Shown piece by piece: positions 7,601 through 11,618 of a stretch of DNA of 11,618 nt. The position numbers were made by a program, and so were the translations under genes. Below the pieces are notes generated by a model. That model was not told the DNA's origin. It saw only the letters and a list, made by a program, of their open reading frames with translations, and searched no databases. This DNA comes from CAYQTK01 sp964420375 (lineage in GTDB: Bacteria; RBG-13-61-14; DATKZS01): the NCBI GenBank assembly GCA_964420375.1, contig CAYQTK010000135.1, forward strand, positions 1 through 11,618, read 5' to 3'. Within the stretch, counting starts at the first letter, position 1. Each line of letters opens with the position of its first letter.

Positions 7601-8079
7601 AAGTTCTGCGCTCCACCTGCAGGACAGGTTTGAGAACCCACGAAGTTCCAGGACGGAGAGTCCGCGGAATCAGCCTGGTAAACGTACATGATGTCAAGCT
7701 CCGGGCTGTTGTTGTAACACCAGACCGCGGCCTCGAGCTCCACAGTGTCCCCCGGCAAAAGCTCCGGACCGGAAAGTCCGGTCAGAACAAACGAATCGAG
7801 TGACTCGTCCTGGTGATAGCTGCCGTTGCTCCCGTCAGCGCAGGCGGACGACGACAAGGTGTTGGGCTGGTTCGGTTCGTTACCGTTGGTTATCGAGTCA
7901 CGGCCGTTAATAAGGCTTGCCGGCACTTCGCAAACCGACGAGCCGCTAATGCACTCCGGAGCGGTATAGCTCGTGCTGTATGTCGCGGTCTCCGAATGCG
8001 CATAAATCGGAGTTAAAAGCAGGATCAAAAGAAACGCGATTATAAGACTTCCCCTTGTTTCCGAATTTTTTAAGTACAT
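4609..8079 (-). CDS. Large secreted multidomain protein with C-terminal dockerin
   Basis: 1156 aa. Signal peptide 1 to about 27 (hydrophobic 11-26, IYA then HSE). A domain of about 168 aa occurs twice (about 38-205 and 291-458), each with INGRD, EPNQPNTL, DESLDSF, LPGDTVE and YNDRDDVV; I do not recognise its fold. Between and after the copies lie calcium-binding TSP3-like repeats of the DxDxDG type (207-265, 513-712) and a MopE-like metal-binding motif (DCDDGDSSINPGA, 480-492, with CDGKDNDC). A PEGA-like beta domain follows (718-795), then about five FG-GAP/VCBS propeller repeats such as DLDRNGTTDLLAG (822-1092). The C-terminus is a dockerin with two calcium loops, Asp1100-Asp1111 and Asp1133-Asp1144. 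No catalytic domain is seen, so a structural or binding role at the cell surface is likely. GAGGAGAG precedes the ATG. The next gene encodes the cohesin lipoprotein. Confidence 0.88.
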   Translation of the reverse strand: MYLKNSETRGSLIIAFLLILLLTPIYAHSETATYSTSYTAPECISGSSVCEVPASLINGRDSITNGNEPNQPNTLSSSACADGSNGSYHQDESLDSFVLTGLSGPELLPGDTVELEAAVWCYNNSPELDIMYVYQADSADSPSWNFVGSQTCPAGGAQNLSVSFKLGNTVGKQAIRVAFTYNSGEDPCGSGDYNDRDDVVIRVGNTADGDGDGLYDWYENKYGCLMANTADASLDPDSDGLTNTEEYSYTTDPCDADTDGGGETDGSEIANGHDPLFASDDNSTNAVYDPAFTAPSCPTGESPCLVPETLINGRDNMSGGPEPNQPNTLFSSTCADGTDGDYHSDESLDSFIIEDLNNPYFLPGDTVEVEAYVWCWASAPDRDNLYIYHADSVSSPAWNQVASVQCTGPGMQKLTARFALGNSIGNQALRLAFTYDSPAASCDSGNYNDRDDVVLAVMDPVCEDNDGDGYGNGVTCLGPDCDDGDSSINPGASEVMCDGKDNDCDAGTPDDRDEDGDGLSYCVEQAEGTSDNDWDTDGDGLGDDLEVNTSCTDPLLADTDSDGLSDGVEDGNTNGAQDPGETDPCELDSDGDFMDDGWEVGNGCMDPLTGDSIEDYDADQLDNLDEYINSTDPCDTDTDSDGFDDGAEVNTFLTDPLAANADTDSDGLPDEVETGTGTYVDQSDTGSDPLNSDSDGDGMEDGDETLNEGTDPCLPDWGALEVSTSAGNTGCSVYLDGTLAYRGRYAGEAGDPATPLVVGNLKNERHAVTIACPDRFLHRSYVDVDHGDTLAVNADTEYRVWEVQTTRLSLTAGGSTIAVPGGYAAPHAADLDRNGTTDLLAGTGDGRILLYNNLVSTGLDLEAGVELYAGSTVIDVGAHAKPFVVDWNNDNCPDLLAGNSAGEVYLYPGTGDCAADFSAGSVLISAAETPGGRSAPYVVDWNNDHLKDLMVGCGDGRIKLYLNTGTDAAPVLGTGTFLTTAKGEEIDAGDHAAPLVYDFDRNGLLDLAFGRKHGTISGCLNVDPGKDTVGNLKVDIFEAGLHCSDDPWTSIDNDVLQVMDVGESAVVSFGDPDMNMQLDLFVGNAAGGVYYYPSGHLDGDIDRSTKVDGADWILLRQSMGLCEGDAGYNPGADLDGDGCVDEADKTILDSNFGYTY

Positions 8080-8099
8080 TTGATTCTCTCCTCATTACA

Positions 8100-8158
8100 A
8101 TGCCTCCCGGTCAGATAAATTGACCGATCTTTCGGCGCCAAACGCGCCCGCAAGGCAT
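8100..8158 (-). ncRNA. Candidate structured leader RNA of the dockerin gene
   Basis: In the minus-strand transcript, an outer stem ATGCCT/AGGCAT (8158-8153 with 8105-8100) encloses two hairpins: GGCGC/GCGCC with a 5-base loop (8148-8144, 8138-8134), and the perfect CGGTCA/TGACCG with a 7-base loop (8126-8121, 8113-8108). The closing stem ends about 20 bases before the ATG, next to the Shine-Dalgarno. The shape is a compact three-way junction such as small riboswitches or protein-binding leaders have. I checked by eye for c-di-GMP-I (GEMM), TPP and cobalamin core motifs and found none. Confidence 0.4.
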
Positions 8159-8159
8159 A

Positions 8160-8615
8160 TAATAGATTATTCTTATTCCGATCTTCATAAGACCTGTTTA
8201 CTATGGTTTTCCAACGAAGCACATCAATCACTTCTATCAACTTTCATGCCAATTTATAAGTGCTTGAATTTAAACAATGTACAAAGAAGAGATTCCCGTT
8301 TTGGGAATTAACTACTTACTCCAAAGCTAAAAAACGTTACAAAATGTAATGCCTGTGCAGGGACAAGGGTAAAAATAATACTCCTTCAATAGAAATAGTT
8401 TTTGAAATGACCATCACTTTTACACAAGCGACTTTCATCTTTTTTGCACCGAAAAAAAACAGACCCCGCATCTTATCAACGCCCTATCCACTGCTTATCC
8501 AAAATGCCCGAGTACGCGAGTTTTATATCAGCTTGACAAGAACACGAGAACTGGATTAATCTATTTCATAGCCTTGTCTTATTGTCGGGCTGTTTAGCTT
8601 TCCCAATATCTTACT
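8160..8615. other. AT-rich intergenic region without a gene
   Basis: About 450 bases between the divergent dockerin and hydratase genes are visibly AT-richer than all flanking genes. No frame here looks like a protein: the open stretches are short, with no ribosome binding site or family pattern. One perfect small hairpin is present, ATTCCC (8292-8297) and GGGAAT (8303-8308) with loop GTTTT, without a T-run. The region presumably holds the promoters of both flanking operons; only the plus-strand candidate at 8533 is listed separately. Confidence 0.6.
8533..8562 (+). promoter_or_regulatory. Promoter candidate for the hydratase/isomerase operon
   Basis: A perfect -35 TTGACA (8533-8538) is followed after 18 bases by a poor -10, TAATCT (8557-8562). 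It would give a leader of about 60 bases before the ATG at 8631. The -35 is convincing, the -10 is not. Confidence 0.4.
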
Positions 8616-8630
8616 TTGAAGGAGGAGACC

Positions 8631-9473
8631 ATGGCCATTAATCTTTCCCTTGCCGGCCAGACGTTGAAAGAGGTTGAACATCCTTATACCTGGAAGGACG
8701 TGATTCTTTACCACCTGGGTATCGGCGCCCGCGCCACCGAGCTTCAGTACGTGTACGAGAACATTAAAGGGGGCCTCAAAGTCATCCCCACCTTCTCGGT
8801 GGTCCCTTCCCTGGAAGCCATGGCTACGCAGGTAGTGGGCAGCCTGGGCGCAAACCCCATGATGCTTCTCCACGGCGAGCAGGGCATTTTCATGAAAAAA
8901 CCCATTCCCCCCAAAGGCACGTTCAAGACCACGCCCATCGTGCAGGGCATCTATGACAAGGGCAAAGGAGCCCTGGTGGCCATCGAGACTCAGACCACCG
9001 ACGAGAACGGAGAAGAGCTCTTCAGGAACTACATAAGCCTCTTCTGCCGCGGCGAGGGCAACTTCGGCGGCGAACGCGGACCAGAGCAGCCTTCCTACGA
9101 TCCGCCCGAGGGAAAAGACCCCGACTTCACCGACTCCTACACCACATCGGTGGACCAGGCAGCACTCTATCGCTTGTCCGGAGACTTGAACCCGCTCCAT
9201 ATCGACCCCAACTTCGCCAAGGTCGGAGGGTTTGACAGGCCCATACTCCACGGACTGTGCACCTTCGGAATCGTGTGCAAGCTCCTCGTCAAGGGACTTT
9301 GCGAGGACGATCCCGCCCGGGTCAAGGAGTACAAGGCCCGTTTCTCGAAACCGGTCATGCCCGGAGACACCATTACCGCCAAGGCCTGGAAGCTGGAGGA
9401 AGGCACCTTTGCAGTGCAGGCTTTTACAGAAGAGAACCAGGTGATGAACCAGGCATATATGAAGATCGAGTAA
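8631..9473 (+). CDS. MaoC-type (R)-specific enoyl-CoA hydratase (hydratase 2 family)
   Basis: 280 aa, the length of the two-domain hotdog hydratase-2 unit found in the eukaryotic peroxisomal multifunctional enzyme. It should add water to trans-2-enoyl-CoA to give (R)-3-hydroxyacyl-CoA in the cytoplasm. The N-terminal half (about 1-140) is the degenerate hotdog. The C-terminal half carries the hydratase-2 motif YRLSGDLNPLHIDP, with catalytic Asp185 and His190, then GGFDRPILHGLCTFG. The start is the ATG at 8631 because AAGGAGGAG (8619-8627) lies just before it; an in-frame TTG at 8616 overlaps that site and is rejected. The gene is 44 bases upstream of a dienoyl-CoA isomerase on the same strand, so the pair probably forms an operon for unsaturated acyl-CoA breakdown. 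Chain-length preference cannot be read from the sequence. Confidence 0.9.
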   Translation: MAINLSLAGQTLKEVEHPYTWKDVILYHLGIGARATELQYVYENIKGGLKVIPTFSVVPSLEAMATQVVGSLGANPMMLLHGEQGIFMKKPIPPKGTFKTTPIVQGIYDKGKGALVAIETQTTDENGEELFRNYISLFCRGEGNFGGERGPEQPSYDPPEGKDPDFTDSYTTSVDQAALYRLSGDLNPLHIDPNFAKVGGFDRPILHGLCTFGIVCKLLVKGLCEDDPARVKEYKARFSKPVMPGDTITAKAWKLEEGTFAVQAFTEENQVMNQAYMKIE

Positions 9474-9517
9474 GGCTTCGTACTGCACCCCCAACGGACA
9501 TAAGGGCGAGTAAGACC

Positions 9518-10330
9518 ATGACGGAAACCTACCGCGTCATCACCTATGAGAAAAAGGACACGGTCGCCGAGGTGTTTTTGAACCGGCCGGAGAAGTCCAA
9601 TGCCATGAGCCCCGAACTCTGGCCGGAGCTTAGCGACGTGTTCAAGAAGATAGACGCTGACCATGAAGTCCGCGCAGTGGTTGTAGGTGGCGTGGGCAAG
9701 AACTTCTGCGCAGGTCTCGACCTGGCGGCATCTGCGCAGGAGTTCGGCGGCAGCATGGGCCAGGCAGAGATGGCATCGGTTTTCCACCACATCCTCGGTT
9801 TGCAGGAGGCACTTAACGTGATCGAGGAATGCAGAAAACCGGTGATCTCAGCCATCCACCGCGCCTGCATCGGCGGCGGCCTCGACCTTGCCGCGGCTTG
9901 TGACGTGAGGCTCTGCACCGAAGACGCCCGCTTCTCGCTCCGGGAGGCAAGGGTGGCCATGATAGCCGACCTGGGAAGCCTGAACCGGCTTCCCCACATC
10001 ATCGGACAGGGACACACCAGGGAACTCGCTTTTACCGGAAAGGACATCGACGCACAGAGGGCCCTCCGCATCAACCTGGTCAACGACGTCTATCCCGACC
10101 GCGAACAATGTCTCCAGGCAGCACGAGAGCTGGCCCGGCAGATGGCCGCGGCAGCTCCCCTTGCAGTCCAGGGAGCCAAGGAGGTCATGAACTACAGCAG
10201 AGACAAGTCCATTCGCGACGGGCTCCATTACGCAGCAGCCCGAAGCTGCCTCATACTGAAATCCAGCGACATCATGGAAGCGTTCACTGCATTCATGAAA
10301 AAACGAGACCCCCAATTCAAGGGAGAATAA
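9518..10330 (+). CDS. Delta3,5-delta2,4-dienoyl-CoA isomerase (ECH1-like, crotonase family)
   Basis: 270 aa. In the family this enzyme shifts 3,5-dienoyl-CoA to 2,4-dienoyl-CoA during oxidation of unsaturated fatty acids with odd-numbered double bonds. Crotonase signatures: LNRPEKSNAMS (21-31), KNFCAGLDLA (61-70, oxyanion hole) and CIGGGLDLAAACDVRLCTEDA (117-137). The three acidic residues that set ECH1 apart from plain hydratases are present: Asp123, Glu143 and Asp151. Their spacing of 20 and 8 equals that of the rat enzyme's Asp176, Glu196 and Asp204. The long stretch from the VIEECRKPVI segment to the C-terminus also aligns with ECH1. The ATG at 9518 is chosen because the family N-terminus begins there; AAGGG lies 11 bases upstream, a weaker site than for the first gene. 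The frame is open further upstream, through the end of the hydratase gene in another frame, which is an overlap artefact. Confidence 0.88.
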   Translation: MTETYRVITYEKKDTVAEVFLNRPEKSNAMSPELWPELSDVFKKIDADHEVRAVVVGGVGKNFCAGLDLAASAQEFGGSMGQAEMASVFHHILGLQEALNVIEECRKPVISAIHRACIGGGLDLAAACDVRLCTEDARFSLREARVAMIADLGSLNRLPHIIGQGHTRELAFTGKDIDAQRALRINLVNDVYPDREQCLQAARELARQMAAAAPLAVQGAKEVMNYSRDKSIRDGLHYAAARSCLILKSSDIMEAFTAFMKKRDPQFKGE

Positions 10331-10347
10331 ATAGTTCCCGATGCAAA

Positions 10348-10411
10348 ACTCCGTTTTCGGAGTGCGAAAGCTTGATTTCGCACTCAGAAGTTCCGGCTTG
10401 TGCCGGAACTT
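10348..10411. repeat. Three consecutive hairpins after the isomerase gene
   Basis: ACTCCG/CGGAGT (10348-10353, 10358-10363; loop TTTT), GAGTGCGAAA/TTTCGCACTC (10360-10369, 10376-10385; perfect 10 bp) and AAGTTCCGGC/GCCGGAACTT (10388-10397, 10402-10411; perfect 10 bp, 4-base loop). The first and second share bases 10360-10363 and cannot both form completely. No T-run follows on the plus strand, so they are more like mRNA-end stabilisers or repeat palindromes than a standard terminator, although they begin only 18 bases after the stop codon. Confidence 0.65.
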
Positions 10412-10645
10412 ACAAAAAGGCGCCTCGTAAACTGTGAGCCTCTTGTGGAGCGCATTTCCGGAAAGCAAGCTTCCCGGCGGAAAAAGCGGACAGCTTGCTG
10501 CCACATTCCAAAAACAGCGCCGCAAAAGTAAATTAAACCTCCGTTTCGCATCAGGCACTAAATACAACTGAAAACCGAGCCAACCCCGTCAGCGACTTCG
10601 AAAGCAGGATTTTTCCGGCCCAACTCCAGGATAGTGTTATTTGTT

Positions 10646-10785
10646 GAGCTTCTTGCAAAAGTCTGATTATCGAGGTGGTAAGGAAGGCTTTAGTGGGAGC
10701 GAGCTCCCTGTCTGCCCTGTCTGCGTGTCCTCACACAGCCAGGGAGGTCTCTCCCACCTTCTTTTTATTCTCTTTGCAAGAGGCT
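10646..10785. repeat. Large imperfect palindrome of about 140 bp
   Basis: The outer ends are inverted: GAGCTTCTTGCAAAAG (10646-10661) and CTTTGCAAGAGGCTC (about 10771-10785), with one mismatch and one unpaired base. Nested inside are GTGGGAG (10693-10699) with CTCCCAC (10751-10757) and CTCCCTG (10704-10710) with CAGGGAG (10740-10746), separated by equal 4-base internal loops. CTTCTTTTTATT follows the inner hairpin, so the inner part could act as a plus-strand terminator. The whole could be a small non-autonomous element. Confidence 0.55.
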
Positions 10786-10825
10786 CTGTTTTCAATATCT
10801 TAAGCATTCTTATCCGCCTCTCGGC

Positions 10826-10862
10826 CTGTAAAAGTAATGGGTCGAAAACCGTACTTTTACAG
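10826..10862. repeat. 11-bp perfect inverted repeat
   Basis: CTGTAAAAGTA (10826-10836) and TACTTTTACAG (10852-10862) are exact inverted copies around 15 bases. An alternative, overlapping inverted pair is AAACCGTAC (about 10846-10854) with GTACGGTTT about 55 bases downstream, so the DNA or RNA could fold in two exclusive ways. No T-run follows. Confidence 0.55.
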
Positions 10863-11080
10863 TATGGTTTCGTAAACACCTGGTCCTCCTTCCGTACGGC
10901 AGCGAAGTACGGTTTCCATACCCTCTTCTCCCGCCCCAAAAAGCGCAGACGAGAAAGCTTTTTAACTTATATTTCTTTGGCTTAAACATCAATTTCCCTT
11001 CTGAAAAGAAACGTGGCAAAAAGCGCAAAAACCCTGTTCTTCCGGGCGGCGAACCATCCGGCTTTGTCCGCAAAACTGAT

Positions 11081-11116
11081 GCCCCTGTAAAAAGTCCAAT
11101 TGGAGCCCAAAGGGGC
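11081..11116. repeat. Nested palindrome
   Basis: GCCCCT (11081-11086) and AGGGGC (11111-11116) enclose the perfect 10-bp palindrome TCCAATTGGA (11095-11104). A short hairpin GTGCG/CGCAC (11147-11151, 11155-11159) follows nearby. Function unknown. Confidence 0.4.
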
Positions 11117-11390
11117 GTAGTACCATAGCCAGGGGCGTTTGTCTGCGTGCGGAACGCACAGGCAGGCAAGCCATTGGTCAGAGAGCATAGAATAAAAAAG
11201 AGCGCTGAAAGCGCGGGGTAAAGTCATCATTATGTATAGACACCAATACGTTACGTCGCTCTTTCAGGGGGCACTTTTTTTGAAATCTTTTTCCAGGGCT
11301 TCTTGTGTCTTGTCACTCGAAAAAAGGGGAACGGATCCAATGCAGACCGCGGTATCAGCCGCTCGCACGATTATCTTCTATTCCCCAAAC

Positions 11391-11489
11391 TGACGCATAG
11401 TGTGCGAGCGACGGAAGTCGCGACTAAAAGTCGCTCGCACGAAGGATATCTGTCTTGTAAGCGACGAGAAACGCTTGACAGAGTACTAG
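11391..11489. mobile_element. Repeat element copy 2 (partner of 4491-4612)
   Basis: These 99 bases match 4514-4612 at 85 positions without gaps, including TGACGCATAGTGTGCGAGCG at the start, CTTGTAAGCGACGA, and ACGCTTGACA with a terminal CTAG (11486-11489). The inner hairpin is better here: an 11-bp perfect stem, GTGCGAGCGAC (11402-11412) with GTCGCTCGCAC (11430-11440). The left end is weak: 11368-11390 shares only short matches such as TATCTT with copy 1, and no flanking direct repeat is visible. GCCGCTCGCACGA just upstream (about 11359-11371) looks like a stray inverted piece of the same hairpin arm. Confidence 0.7.
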
Positions 11490-11618
11490 CCCGGGGAGAG
11501 CGTCGCTCTTTCAGAGATCTAATAGGCTTGTTTTGACTTTTTACGAGGGCATCACTTTTAAATTTGTGAAGTTCCCCCAATTTTCTCCGCTCGTCCTTAT
11601 TCGCATTTGATCGGCGTG

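Larger units (their letters stand above)
10412..11618. other. 1.2-kb palindrome-rich region without a convincing gene
   Basis: No frame on either strand has a ribosome binding site with a plausible protein, and the open frames overlap one another and run through inverted repeats. What is present is many palindromes (several listed separately), a direct repeat of CGTCGCTCTTTCAG at 11254-11267 and 11501-11514, and copy 2 of the repeat element. AGCAAGCT/AGCTTGCT inverted copies lie near 10464 and 10492. The part 10421-10640 shows little else. Confidence 0.6.

Noticed and set aside
4725..7803. Several long plus-strand open frames opposite the dockerin gene
   Set aside because: The repetitive GAC/TCC/GGC codons of the calcium repeats leave the opposite strand free of stops. 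The translations are low-complexity Val/Ser-rich shadows.
4609..8079. Cellulosome enzyme
   Set aside because: A dockerin is present, but no glycoside hydrolase, esterase or carbohydrate-binding family could be recognised in the rest of the protein.
8236..8251. Sigma-54-like site on the minus strand (TGGCAT then TTGAT) upstream of the dockerin gene
   Set aside because: The -12 element has GA instead of the nearly invariant GC and the -24 box has a further mismatch. One such match is expected by chance in AT-rich DNA.
8556..9494. Minus-strand open frame of 312 codons opposite the hydratase
   Set aside because: The plus-strand frame has full hydratase-2 motifs, a strong ribosome binding site and an operon partner. 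The antisense frame has none of these.
9257..9517. Upstream extension of the isomerase reading frame into the hydratase gene
   Set aside because: Only the part from the ATG at 9518 resembles the crotonase family. The upstream part is the hydratase sequence in the wrong frame.
10810..11230. Minus-strand open frames of 60-119 codons in the 3' intergenic region
   Set aside because: They overlap one another in different frames, cross perfect inverted repeats, and show no ribosome binding site or recognisable protein.
11391..11489. CRISPR array
   Set aside because: The repeats occur twice, 7 kb apart, with internal hairpins and no regular spacers. No cas gene is present.

Overview
The window is a stretch of bacterial chromosome that is GC-rich in its genes, with clearly AT-richer gaps. 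Strong Shine-Dalgarno sites, a lipobox lipoprotein, a bacterial alpha-2-macroglobulin and a fatty-acid-degradation gene pair fit a Gram-negative bacterium. The overall gene mix suggests an anaerobic deltaproteobacterium (Desulfobacterota). That placement is an inference from gene content only: no rRNA, tRNA or phylogenetic marker is present.

Layout. (1) 1-1412, plus strand: the 3' part of an alpha-2-macroglobulin gene, cut by the window edge. (2) 1441-1523: two hairpins separating it from a convergent operon. (3) 2902 to 1542, minus strand: three small heat-shock protein genes (Hsp20 family), with a good sigma-70-type promoter that decides the start of the first gene. (4) 3096-3878, plus strand: an archaeal-type Thi4 thiazole synthase, divergent from the hsp20 operon. 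(5) 8079 to 3935, minus strand: a large secreted protein (duplicated N-terminal domain, calcium-binding TSP3-like repeats, beta-propeller repeats, C-terminal dockerin), followed by a lipoprotein made of one cohesin-like domain. These look like partners: the lipoprotein would sit on the membrane and hold the large protein through its dockerin. (6) 4491-4614: a 122-bp inverted-repeat element between these two genes, flanked by the direct repeat CTAGTA. Removing it on paper restores a tightly coupled operon. (7) 8080-8630: an AT-rich gap with a structured leader candidate next to the dockerin gene and a promoter candidate for the next operon. (8) 8631-10330, plus strand: a MaoC-type (R)-enoyl-CoA hydratase and a dienoyl-CoA isomerase with all three catalytic acids, probably acting on unsaturated acyl-CoAs. 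(9) 10331-11618: about 1.3 kb with no convincing gene but many palindromes, including a second copy of the 122-bp element.

The most interesting content is the two-gene cohesin/dockerin surface module with the small repeat element inserted in it. Hairpins of the same design as those in the element recur at three places with different but still self-complementary arms.
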